Assembly (NCBI RefSeq): GCF_024172165.1
Contig: NZ_JAMZEB010000002.1
Span: 310,001-374,000, forward strand
Direction of reading: 5' to 3'
DNA length: 64,000 nt
From: Nonomuraea thailandensis
GTDB taxonomy: Bacteria > Actinomycetota > Actinomycetes > Streptosporangiales > Streptosporangiaceae
Below are positions 15,553 through 23,109 of this stretch, piece after piece. Each line of letters begins with the position of its first letter. Position 1 is the stretch's first letter. Made by a program: the position numbers and the translations under genes. The notes beneath the pieces were generated by a model. It saw only the letters and a list, made by a program, of their open reading frames with translations. It was not told the origin of the DNA and did not search any database.

Positions 15553-17556
15553 TCAGGCGGGTACGCCGGACACGTCCCGGTCGTAGAACCGGTGCCCCGC
15601 CACCGCCTCGGCGAAGGCGGAGGCGATGTCGTCCCCCACGACCACTCCCACGTCGTTGGGCAGCCGAGCGGCCTCCACGAGCTGCCGCCCCGACCCCACG
15701 GCCCCCACGGCCTTGCCGTGCCTGAACGCCTCCAGCACGAAGAAGACGGCCCTCGCGGAGGAGGCGAGCGCGCCCCCATCGGCGGCCACCACCGCGTCGT
15801 AGATGACCGAGTTGGCCGCGCTGAGCTGCCGGTCCACCGGCAGGCCGCCGATCTCGCCCTCGTGCGGCGCCACGATCTCGCAGATCGCCCCCTGGCCTTC
15901 GAGCGCCTGGCGGAAGGCGGTGACGGCGGCGGCGTCCGTCCCGTCGGCCATCAGGATGGCGATCTTGCGGGTGGCGACGCTGCGGGGCTGGCCGGTCATG
16001 CTGAGCGCGGGCGAGGCGGCGGAGTGCACCTGGCCGCCGCTCGGCGCGGGCAGGCCGAGGCCCTGGGCGACCGCCGCGCCCAGATCCGGATGGATCTTGC
16101 CGCAGTGGACGACCATGGCCTCCTTGATGTGCTTGCGCTCCACGTGCCCCAGCTCGAACAGGAAGGCGGCCACGATGTGCCGCTTCTCCCAGTCGGCCAT
16201 GCTGTTCCAGAACAGCGTGGCCTGGCTGTAGTGGTCCTCGAAGCTCGGGCTGCGCATGCGGATCTTGGAGCCTTCCACCTTCTCCTGGTAGTGCCGGTAG
16301 CCGTCCATGGCCGCCGGGCAGCCGCCGCTGATGGAGTTGGGCGCGTAGCTGGTGCGCGACTCGTGGATCAGGTGCTGGTGGAAGCCGTCGCGCTGGTCGT
16401 TGCGTACGGGGGAGATCGGGCGGTTGATGGGGATCTGCGGGAAGTTGGGCCCGCCGAGCCTCAGGAGCTGGGTGTCCAGGTAGGAGAAGTTGCGCGCCTG
16501 GAGCAGGGGGTCGTTGGTGAAGTCGATGCCGGGCACGAGGTTGGCCGTGTGGAAGGCCACCTGCTCGGTCTCGGCGTGGAAATTCTGCGGGTTGCGGGTG
16601 AGCGTCATCTTGCCGACGGGCCGCAGCGGCACCTGCTCCTCAGGGATGATCTTCGTGGGATCGAGCAGGTCGAAGTCGAAGTCGTGCTCGCGCGACTCGG
16701 GCACGAGCTGCACGCACAGCTCGTACTCGGGGTAGGCGCCCTGCTCGATCGCCTCCCACAGGTCACGGCGGTTGAAGTCGGGGTCGTTGCCCTGGATGCG
16801 CAGCACCTCGTCCCACACCAGCGAGTACGTCCCCAGCTTCGGCCGCCAGTGCCACTTGACGAACGTGCCCTGCCCCCGGTCGTTCACCAGCCGGAACGTG
16901 TGCACCCCGAAGCCCTGCATCATCCGGTAGCTGCGCGGGATCGCCCGGTCGGACATCAGCCACATGATCATGTGCAGCGACTCGGGCTGGAGCTGGATGA
17001 AGTCCCAGAACGTGTCGTGCGCCGACTGCGCCTGCGGGATCTCCCAGTGCGGCTCCGGCTTGACGGCGTGCACGAAGTCGGGGAACTTGATGCCGTCCTG
17101 GATGAAGAAGACCGGGAAGTTGTTGGCGACCAGGTCGAAGTTGCCCTGGGTGGTGTAGAACTTCGTGGCGAAGCCGCGCACGTCGCGTACGGTGTCGGCC
17201 GAGCCGCGGAAGCCCGCCACCGTCGAGAAGCGCACGAAGGTGGGCGTCTTGACGGAGGTGTCGTTCAGGAACGCGGCGGAGGTGTACTCGCCGAGCGGCT
17301 CGTACAGCTCGAAGACCCCGTACGCGCCCGAGCCCCTGGCGTGCACCACCCGCTCGGGGATGCGCTCGTGGTCGAAGCGGGTGATCTTCTCGCGGAAGTG
17401 GAAGTCCTCCATGAGGGTCGGCCCGCGGGTGCCCGCCTTGAGCGAGTTGTCCGTGTCGTCGACCCGGATGCCCTGATCGGTGGTCATGTTGAGGTCGTCG
17501 AGTGGCACGCGGTGCTCGTCGAGCTGGCGGTCCTTCGCGTCACGCTCTGGTTGCAT
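15553..17556 (-). CDS. katE: Large-subunit (clade II) catalase, HPII type
   Basis: Haem catalase of 667 residues that breaks down hydrogen peroxide. The catalytic domain has the active-site His (RVVHARGSGAYG, H72), the distal Asn (LVANNFPVFFIQD, about 145-146) and the haem-ligand Tyr in FSYLDTQLLRLG. Residues from about 525 to the end form the extra DJ-1/PfpI-like flavodoxin domain (KIAILMADGTDAAAVTAFRQ) found in large-subunit catalases. It is somewhat shorter than E. coli KatE (753) because the N-terminal arm is short. The ATG follows a GGGGGA site. It is divergent from a HAD gene, with 80 bases between them. Confidence 0.95.
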   Translation of the reverse strand: MQPERDAKDRQLDEHRVPLDDLNMTTDQGIRVDDTDNSLKAGTRGPTLMEDFHFREKITRFDHERIPERVVHARGSGAYGVFELYEPLGEYTSAAFLNDTSVKTPTFVRFSTVAGFRGSADTVRDVRGFATKFYTTQGNFDLVANNFPVFFIQDGIKFPDFVHAVKPEPHWEIPQAQSAHDTFWDFIQLQPESLHMIMWLMSDRAIPRSYRMMQGFGVHTFRLVNDRGQGTFVKWHWRPKLGTYSLVWDEVLRIQGNDPDFNRRDLWEAIEQGAYPEYELCVQLVPESREHDFDFDLLDPTKIIPEEQVPLRPVGKMTLTRNPQNFHAETEQVAFHTANLVPGIDFTNDPLLQARNFSYLDTQLLRLGGPNFPQIPINRPISPVRNDQRDGFHQHLIHESRTSYAPNSISGGCPAAMDGYRHYQEKVEGSKIRMRSPSFEDHYSQATLFWNSMADWEKRHIVAAFLFELGHVERKHIKEAMVVHCGKIHPDLGAAVAQGLGLPAPSGGQVHSAASPALSMTGQPRSVATRKIAILMADGTDAAAVTAFRQALEGQGAICEIVAPHEGEIGGLPVDRQLSAANSVIYDAVVAADGGALASSARAVFFVLEAFRHGKAVGAVGSGRQLVEAARLPNDVGVVVGDDIASAFAEAVAGHRFYDRDVSGVPA

Positions 17557-17636
17557 GAAAAGATCCCCCTTACGGATAGTTCGTCCGGTGTGTGCTAGTG
17601 CCCAGATGTATGAGGTGAAACAGGGTGGGGGGATCG

Positions 17637-18290
17637 ATGATCAAAGCAGTGGTGTTCGACGTCGGGGAGACGCTGATCGACGAGACGCGCATCTGGTCGC
17701 GCTGGGCCGAGCGGCTGGGCGTGAGCCACTTCGTGCTGATGGGCGCGCTGGGCGGGATGGCCGCGCTGGACCGCCCGCACGGCGACGCCTTCCGGCTGAT
17801 CCGGCCGGGCTTCGACCTCGAGACCGAGGAGGCCGCCTGGGAGCGGGACGACCCCCGCGGCCTGCGCAACCACTTCGACGCCGACGACCTCTACCCCGAC
17901 GTGCGCGAGGCTCTGTCCGCCATCCGCGCGGCCGGGCACCAGGTGATCATCGCGGGCAATCAGCCCCGGCGTGCCTACGACGCCCTGGTCGCCATGGACC
18001 TGCCCGCCGACTCCGTGCACACCTCCGAGGGCTGGGGCGTGTCCAAGCCGGAGGCGGGCTTCTTCGCCAAGGTGGCCGCCGTGGCGGGCCGCGAGCCGGC
18101 CGAGATCCTCTACGTGGGGGACCGGCTCGACAACGACGTGCTGCCGGCCGCCGCCGCGGGCATGCGCACGGCGCTGCTGCGCCGCGGCCCCTGGGGCTAC
18201 CTGCATGCCGAACGCCAGGAAGCGCAGGCCGCCGACGTGATCGTCGACGACCTGCACGCGCTCCTGCCCGCCCTGGAACGGCTCACGTGA
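17637..18290 (+). CDS. HAD-family protein with DVGET motif I
   Basis: HAD-fold protein of 217 residues. Motif I is VVFDVGETLID, so the usual second aspartate (acid/base) is replaced by Gly; motif II is IIAGNQ, the motif III lysine is in GVSKPEAGFF, and motif IV is YVGDRLDNDV. Subfamilies with DxG at motif I exist, and their reactions are less certain than those of DxD phosphatases. The ATG at 17637 follows GGGGGG at six bases; a GTG at 17625 is an alternative. Its 3' end overlaps the convergent acidic-protein gene by eight bases. Confidence 0.78.
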   Translation: MIKAVVFDVGETLIDETRIWSRWAERLGVSHFVLMGALGGMAALDRPHGDAFRLIRPGFDLETEEAAWERDDPRGLRNHFDADDLYPDVREALSAIRAAGHQVIIAGNQPRRAYDALVAMDLPADSVHTSEGWGVSKPEAGFFAKVAAVAGREPAEILYVGDRLDNDVLPAAAAGMRTALLRRGPWGYLHAERQEAQAADVIVDDLHALLPALERLT

Positions 18291-18606
18291 GATTCTCGTC
18301 GGGATCGATGCGGACGGCTCGCTCCTCGGCCGACAGGTCGTCGTTGTCGTCGAGGTAGTCCACACCGATCTCCTCGTCGTCCCGGTCAGGCTCCAGGCCC
18401 TCGTCCGGCTGGGTCAGCCGGTGCTTGGGGCGGGGCTGGCGCAGGCGCTCGGGAGCCTCTCGCCGCAGCCGTTCGTCCAGGGTGTCCCTGCGTTGCGGGT
18501 CGTCCTCGACGACCTCGTGGCGGAGGCCGAGATCGTCGGTCCACTCGGTGACCTCGATCTCCTGCTCATCTGCCATGCCGTGCCGGTTCGGAGGTGTTTC
18601 GGTCAT
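18283..18606 (-). CDS. Small acidic hypothetical protein
   Basis: A 107-residue, highly acidic protein rich in Asp, Glu and Arg and almost certainly disordered (EIEVTEWTDDLGLRHEVVED, later DYLDDNDDLSAEERAVRID). There is no signal or membrane segment. The ATG at 18606 has AGGGGG about six bases before it; a second ATG at 18576 is possible. The final LSAEERAVRI stretch recalls short tails of several actinobacterial acidic proteins, but I cannot assign a family. It overlaps the end of the HAD gene and is preceded by the hemerythrin gene on the same strand, 33 bases away. Confidence 0.65.
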   Translation of the reverse strand: MTETPPNRHGMADEQEIEVTEWTDDLGLRHEVVEDDPQRRDTLDERLRREAPERLRQPRPKHRLTQPDEGLEPDRDDEEIGVDYLDDNDDLSAEERAVRIDPDENLT

Positions 18607-18639
18607 ACGCGCCCCCTACCCAGGGAGCGGGCCGGAATC

Positions 18640-19188
18640 CTAGGACTTGGTGTCCCGCAGGGCCTGTGCCAACTCTTCTTTGCCCATCTGGGAGCGGCCG
18701 GGGATGTCCGCCTGCTGCGCCCGCTCGTTCAGCTCGGCCTTGGTGGGGCCGTCGGCCGAGCCGGCCGGGCCGCCCAGCGCCTGCAGCTCCTCGGCCCTGC
18801 GCTCCCAGAACGCCTTGCCGAGCCGCTCCAGCTCCTTGGCGTCCGCCGCCTTCTTCAGCGAGGGCAGGAGCTTGGTCTCCTCCTCCTCGACGTGGTGGTT
18901 GACGGACTCGATGAGATCGTCGAGGGCCTTGGCGAACTCCGCCGTGCCGGGCTGCGCGCGCACGAGCGAGTCGAGCAGGACCTCCGCCTCCTTGTGCTCC
19001 TCGACGCTGTGGTGGGCGTCGATGCCCGGGTAGACGCGGTCCTCCTCGGCGCGCGCGTGCGCGATCAGGAGGGCGTGCAGTTCGGCGACCAGAGCCTTCT
19101 GGTCGCCCTGCCGCTTCTTGAGCTTGTCGAAGATGCCTTCTACGACCCTGTGGTCCTGCGTGATGAGAGTGATGACGTCCGTAGCCAT
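18640..19188 (-). CDS. Hemerythrin-domain protein with SAP/Rho-like tail
   Basis: A 182-residue protein with the four-helix hemerythrin/HHE fold: H13 in ITQDHRVVEGIF, H44 and E48 in LLIAHARAEEDRVYP, H65 in EEHKEAEVLL, and H98-H99 with glutamates in SVNHHVEEEETKLLP. These would hold a di-iron centre that binds oxygen, NO or peroxide. Residues about 148-180 (TKAELNERAQQADIPGRSQM then GKEELAQALR) resemble the short SAP/Rho-N helix-extended-helix motif that contacts nucleic acid, an unusual addition. The ATG at 19188 has only a weak site. The gene lies 23 bases downstream of the gamma-glutamyltransferase gene. Confidence 0.85.
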   Translation of the reverse strand: MATDVITLITQDHRVVEGIFDKLKKRQGDQKALVAELHALLIAHARAEEDRVYPGIDAHHSVEEHKEAEVLLDSLVRAQPGTAEFAKALDDLIESVNHHVEEEETKLLPSLKKAADAKELERLGKAFWERRAEELQALGGPAGSADGPTKAELNERAQQADIPGRSQMGKEELAQALRDTKS

Positions 19189-19211
19189 GGTGTGGCTCGC
19201 TACCCGGACGG

Positions 19212-20765
19212 TCAGCGTCCAATCGCGGATCCGACGAGCGAGCGGGGGTCGGCGGCGCCGGCCAGCATCCCGTCGTCCCGGACGTCGATGAGGTGGGCGT
19301 GGCCGAACGAGCTCCCGTACGGCAGCGCCGCCACCCGGTGGCCGATCGCCGCCAGGCCGTCGGCCCAGCTCGCGCCCTCCTCCAGGTCGAGCACGGCGTC
19401 GTCGGGGGAGTCCCAGGTGTCGAACCCGGTGCCGCCGGTGCCCAGCCGCCAGCGCGGCGCCGAGATCGCCCGCCCCGGCTCCTCGCCGTGCAGCAGCAGG
19501 CGGGTGATGACCTGCAGCAGGATCTGGGGCTGCGCGTCGCCGCCCATCGTGCCCACCACGGACCTGAGCGTGCCGTCGCGGCGGGTGATCAGCGCGGGCG
19601 TGAGCGTGTGGGGCGGGCGCCTGCCGGGGCCGTACTCGGCGGGATGGCCGGGCTTGAGGGAGAAGCCGATGCCGCGGTTGTGGAGGTTGATCCCGGTACG
19701 GGGTTCGAAGAGCATGCTGCCGAACCCGGCCGCGTTCGACTGGATCAGCGAGACGCCCATGCCGTCGGCGTCGACCGCGCACAGGTACGTCGTGTCGCCC
19801 GGCTCGGCCGGGGCGCGCAGCCGCAGCCGGGAGCCCGGGTCGATGAGCGCCCGCCGCCTGGCGGTCTCGGCCGGTTCGAGCAGGTCCTTGGCGGCCTCGT
19901 GCAGCACGTCGAGCCGGTCGTGCCCGGCGACCCTGGCGGACTCGGCCAGCAGGTGGGCCCAGGCGGGATGGCGGGGCGAGCGGGGCAGGTCGAGCCCCTC
20001 GGCGATGGCCAGCGCGCGCAGCAGCAGGTAGCCCTGGGAGTTGGGCGGCATCGACCAGACGTCGTGGCCGAACACGCGCGCCTTCAGCGGCTCGACCCAG
20101 TCGGCGCCCGGCACGGCCAGGTCACCCTCGGTGTACTCGCCGGCGCCCAGCTCGACCAGGCCCTGCCCGAACTCGCCCAGATAGAAGCCGTCCCTGCCGC
20201 GCTCGGCCACCGCGCGCAGCGCCCGCGCGACGCCCGGCCTGGTGACGCGGTCGCCGGCGGCGCGCACGGCGGCGAAGTCGGCGCCGCCGGGCCGGCGGGC
20301 CGCGGCCACGGCGCCCGCCAGCATCAGCGGCGAGGCGGGGAAGCCGTGATCGGCCAGCCTGATCGCCGGCGCGAGCAGCTCCGCCAGCGGCAGCCGGCCG
20401 TGCCGGGCGTGCAGCGCCGCCCAGCCGTCCACGCAGCCGGGCACCGGCACGGACCTGACGTCGTGCAGGTGCGGCATGCGCGTGTGACCCTCGGCGCGCA
20501 GCCGGGCGGGATCGGCGCCGGATCCCGCCCGGCCGGAGGCGTTGAGCGCGCTCGCCCCGCCTCTCCGGGCCGGCTCGTGGACCAGGGCGAACAGGTCGCC
20601 GCCGAGACCGCACATGTGGGGGGCGACGACGGCGAGCACGGCGTTGGTGGCGATGGCCGCGTCCGCGGCCGATCCGCCACGCTCCAGCATCGTCAGCCCG
20701 GCCGCCGAGGCCAGGTGATCGACGCTGCACACCATGCCGGAAGGCGCGTATCTGGTGTTGTGCAC
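19212..20765 (-). CDS. ggt: Gamma-glutamyltransferase family protein
   Basis: Ntn-hydrolase of about 517 residues that cleaves gamma-glutamyl bonds (glutathione-type substrates or acylated antibiotics). The N-terminal part has the family signature MVCSVDHLASAAGLTMLERG followed by GGSAADAAIATNAVL and GLGGDLFALV. The autoprocessing nucleophile is the Thr of the pair in GDTTYLCAVD near residue 335, followed by SLIQSN and later GTMGGDAQPQILLQVITRLL. The start is uncertain; I use GTG 20765 because homologues begin close to this point, although the frame is open 45 codons further. No signal peptide is seen, so it may be cytoplasmic, unlike the classic periplasmic enzyme. Confidence 0.87.
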   Translation of the reverse strand: MHNTRYAPSGMVCSVDHLASAAGLTMLERGGSAADAAIATNAVLAVVAPHMCGLGGDLFALVHEPARRGGASALNASGRAGSGADPARLRAEGHTRMPHLHDVRSVPVPGCVDGWAALHARHGRLPLAELLAPAIRLADHGFPASPLMLAGAVAAARRPGGADFAAVRAAGDRVTRPGVARALRAVAERGRDGFYLGEFGQGLVELGAGEYTEGDLAVPGADWVEPLKARVFGHDVWSMPPNSQGYLLLRALAIAEGLDLPRSPRHPAWAHLLAESARVAGHDRLDVLHEAAKDLLEPAETARRRALIDPGSRLRLRAPAEPGDTTYLCAVDADGMGVSLIQSNAAGFGSMLFEPRTGINLHNRGIGFSLKPGHPAEYGPGRRPPHTLTPALITRRDGTLRSVVGTMGGDAQPQILLQVITRLLLHGEEPGRAISAPRWRLGTGGTGFDTWDSPDDAVLDLEEGASWADGLAAIGHRVAALPYGSSFGHAHLIDVRDDGMLAGAADPRSLVGSAIGR

Positions 20766-20778
20766 GTGATGAGGGTAC

Positions 20779-20801
20779 GCGCCCGCCACCAGGGCGGGCG
20801 C
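20779..20801. terminator. Hairpin after the hsp20-merR operon
   Basis: GCGCCCGCC, loop ACCAG, GGCGGGCGC: a perfect 9-bp stem just downstream of the leftward heat-shock operon and before the ggt start. Confidence 0.65.
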
Positions 20802-20835
20802 CGCCACGAGGCCGCGCCCGCCACGGCCCCCGAGG

Positions 20836-21147
20836 TCACTCCAGGTCGCGCAGCCGGGCGCGGGCCTCCTTGAGCTGCTGGCGGAGCACGACGACCTCAT
20901 GCTCCAGCTCCAGGATGCGGCGGATGGCGATGAGCGTCATGCCCTCCTGGGTCATGCGGGTCACGTGCTGCACGATGATGATGTCGCGGCGCGAGTAACG
21001 CCGCTGGCCGCCGCTCGACCGGCTCGGCCTGATGACGTCGTGCTGGTCGAGCCGCCGCAGGAACGCCTGCTGGACCTGGAGCATCTCCGCCACCTGCCCG
21101 AGCGAGTAGAGAGGCGCGTGTTCGTCGTCGAACGGCAGGTCCGGCAT
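20836..21147 (-). CDS. MerR-family, HspR-like repressor
   Basis: DNA-binding protein of 103 residues. The MerR HTH and wing are clear: YSLGQVAEMLQVQQAFLRRL, DVIRPSRSSGGQRRYSRRDI, then a coiled-coil dimer helix (ELEHEVVVLRQQLKEARARL). HspR proteins of this type repress heat-shock genes. It is the second gene of an operon with hsp20, 59 bases downstream, with its own site GAGGAG. It probably represses the operon through the dyad at 21675-21700, closing a feedback loop. There is no effector domain or metal-binding cysteine. Confidence 0.83.
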   Translation of the reverse strand: MPDLPFDDEHAPLYSLGQVAEMLQVQQAFLRRLDQHDVIRPSRSSGGQRRYSRRDIIIVQHVTRMTQEGMTLIAIRRILELEHEVVVLRQQLKEARARLRDLE

Positions 21148-21206
21148 GCTTCCATTCTCCTCGTGGCGCGGGGGCGGGCGGAACACCCGCCCCCGTACCG
21201 CGCGCA

Positions 21207-21641
21207 TCAGGCCTTGATGGCCTTGGTCTCGCCGCGCTGGATCGCCACCTTGCGCGGCTTGGCCCGCTCCAGGACCGGGATGCGGACGGTGAGCACGCCG
21301 TTGGCGTACCCGGCGTCGATCTTGTCGCTGTCGAGGTGCTCGGACAGGTAGACCCGCCGGGTGAACGTGCCCATGGTGCGCTCCCGGACGAACAGCCGCT
21401 CGTCCTCGGCGATCTCCTCCTCGCGGCGGGCGCTGACGCTGAGGACGCCGCGGTCCACCGTCACCTCGATGGAGTCGGGGTCGATGCCGGGCAGGTCGAA
21501 GCGCAGGAGCACGTCGTCCGCGCGGCGCAGCCCGTCCATCGGCATGACGGCGCCGCCGCTGCTGTCGAAGGTCTGGCGAGCGAGCCGGTTGAACTGCCGC
21601 TCGAACTCCTGGAAGAACGGGTCGATCGAGGTCAACAACAT
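21207..21641 (-). CDS. Hsp20 (alpha-crystallin) small heat-shock protein
   Basis: ATP-independent chaperone of 144 residues that binds unfolding proteins as a large oligomer. Seen: an N-terminal arm (DPFFQEFERQFNRLARQTF), the alpha-crystallin domain with DDVLLRFDLPGIDPDSIEVT, RGVLSVSARREEE and the conserved AGYANGVLTVRIPV, then a short C-terminal extension containing an IxI-like element (VAIQRG). The ATG follows GAGGAGG. It is the first gene of a two-gene operon with an HspR-like repressor, behind a good vegetative promoter overlapped by a long dyad. Confidence 0.93.
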   Translation of the reverse strand: MLLTSIDPFFQEFERQFNRLARQTFDSSGGAVMPMDGLRRADDVLLRFDLPGIDPDSIEVTVDRGVLSVSARREEEIAEDERLFVRERTMGTFTRRVYLSEHLDSDKIDAGYANGVLTVRIPVLERAKPRKVAIQRGETKAIKA

Positions 21642-21674
21642 GGTCCACCCTCCTCGTGGGATCTCGTTTGCAGC

Positions 21675-21718
21675 TAACCTCTAACTCCAGTTGTAGGTTA
21701 CCTGCTCACTGAAGTCAA
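21675..21718 (-). promoter_or_regulatory. hsp20 promoter with overlapping operator
   Basis: Read leftward: -35 TTGACT (21718-21713), 17-bp spacer, -10 TACAAC (21695-21690). The dyad TAACCT-N2-AACT-N2-AGTT-N2-AGGTTA at 21675-21700 covers the -10 box and the likely transcription start. It is not the known HAIR element (CTTGAGT-N7-ACTCAAG) of HspR, so the MerR-type protein encoded downstream may read a different sequence. Confidence 0.75.
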
Positions 21719-21751
21719 GCCAAGAGGGGTGAGCGGGAATTCCCGGCGGGG

Positions 21752-23005
21752 TCAGGCGTTCTCCAGGCTCGGCCGCAGCCTGACGGCCTGCCGGATCGTA
21801 CGCCCGGACAGCCGGGCCAGCGCCACGGCCGTGAGCAGGGCCGCCGCCACGCACGCCACCCCGCCGATCTCCAGCGCCACCCGCGGGCCGAGCGTGTCGC
21901 TGAGCCAGCCGAGCAGCGGTCCGCCGGCCGCGCCCGCACCCGCGCTGACGATGGACAGGGCCGCGATGACCCGGCCGCGCATCTTCTCGGGGCTGTCGAG
22001 CTGGGCCCGGGCGTTGACGGTGGTGTCGAGCGCCACCGCGCCGGCCGCGATCGGCAACATCATGGCGGCGAACGTCCACAGCGACGGCATCAGCCCGCTC
22101 AGCGCCTGCGCCACGCCGGTCAGGAACGCGGTGATCAGCAGCAGCCTGAGGGTCAGGTGCGGCCTGGTGGCGGCCAGGAAGCCGCCCAGCACGGTCCCGA
22201 CGGCGAAGACGGTGGACAGCAGGCCGTACCCGCCGGCGCCCGACTCCAGGGGCCCGGCGCTCATGGCCGCCATGGTGACCTGGTAGTTGCGCCCGACGCT
22301 GCCCGAGACGAACCAGAGCGCCAGGACGACGAGCAGCCAGGGCGTGCGCAGCACGTACCGCAGGCCCTCCAGCACGGCGCCCGGCTGCCGCTCGGCGGCG
22401 GCCAGCACGTGGAACTCCGCGCGCCGCATGGCCGCCATGGCCGCGATCACCACGAAGAAGCTGGCGGCGTTGATGACGAACAGGCCGCCCATGCCGGTGA
22501 GCGGCAGCAGCACGCCCGCCAGGCTCATGCCCAGGATGCGGCCGGCGGAGTTCAGGATGGAGCCGAGCGCCATCGCGTTCGGCAGGTCGGCGGGGGGCAC
22601 CACCTCGGCGCCGAACCGGCCGAGCGCGGGCCCGCCGAGCGCGGAGACCAGGCCGCCGGCCAGCGCCACGGCGTAGAGGGGCAGCACGGAGCGCACGTCC
22701 GTGAACGCGAGCACCGCCAGCACGGCGGCGAGCCCGGCCTGGGCGAGCTGCGCGGCGACCACGACCGGCCTGCTGGGCAGGCGGTCGGCCAGCGCGCCGC
22801 CCCACATGCCGAACAGCAGCGTCGGCAGGGCCTGCATGACGAGGCTCAGCCCGACGCTGGTCGCCGAGCCGGTCAGGGTGAGGACGAGCCAGTTGACGCC
22901 GAGCACCTGCATCCAGGTGCCGGTGACCGAGACGATGTCAGCTCCCGCCCAGAGCCGGTAATTGTGATGACGCAGGGCTCTGAACGTGGAGGATGTGGGA
23001 GACAA
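21752..23005 (-). CDS. MFS efflux transporter
   Basis: Twelve-helix membrane transporter of 417 residues in the MFS_3/EntS-like group that exports small molecules or siderophores. Seen: RALRHHNYRLWAGADIVS at the N-terminus, typical of the group, the loop 2-3 motif GGALADRLPSRPV, and alternating hydrophobic helices to the end (VALEIGGVACVAAALLTAVA). The TTG start at 23005 is chosen because AAGGA lies six bases before it. It follows the ABC transporter gene on the same strand, but two inverted repeats lie between, so it may have its own promoter and operator. The substrate is unknown. Confidence 0.87.
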   Translation of the reverse strand: MSPTSSTFRALRHHNYRLWAGADIVSVTGTWMQVLGVNWLVLTLTGSATSVGLSLVMQALPTLLFGMWGGALADRLPSRPVVVAAQLAQAGLAAVLAVLAFTDVRSVLPLYAVALAGGLVSALGGPALGRFGAEVVPPADLPNAMALGSILNSAGRILGMSLAGVLLPLTGMGGLFVINAASFFVVIAAMAAMRRAEFHVLAAAERQPGAVLEGLRYVLRTPWLLVVLALWFVSGSVGRNYQVTMAAMSAGPLESGAGGYGLLSTVFAVGTVLGGFLAATRPHLTLRLLLITAFLTGVAQALSGLMPSLWTFAAMMLPIAAGAVALDTTVNARAQLDSPEKMRGRVIAALSIVSAGAGAAGGPLLGWLSDTLGPRVALEIGGVACVAAALLTAVALARLSGRTIRQAVRLRPSLENA

Positions 23006-23031
23006 AACGGGTCCTTGCCTTGATGATGCAC

Positions 23032-23058
23032 CGCGGGAACAAACGCACCGTTCCCGCG
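23032..23058. terminator. Hairpin after the ABC transporter gene
   Basis: CGCGGGAAC, nine-base loop, GTTCCCGCG. It lies between the ABC transporter stop and the MFS start on the leftward strand. Confidence 0.6.
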
Positions 23059-23063
23059 AGCCG

Positions 23064-23082
23064 ATTCCGGTCTGACCGGAAT
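23064..23082. promoter_or_regulatory. 19-bp palindrome ATTCCGGTC-T-GACCGGAAT
   Basis: A perfect dyad with a one-base centre, better suited to a dimeric DNA-binding protein than to an RNA hairpin. It lies 59 bp upstream of the MFS start. No dedicated regulator is adjacent except the MarR protein at 24913. Confidence 0.5.
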
Positions 23083-23109
23083 GTGAGGCAAGACACGTTT
23101 AAAATGCGA

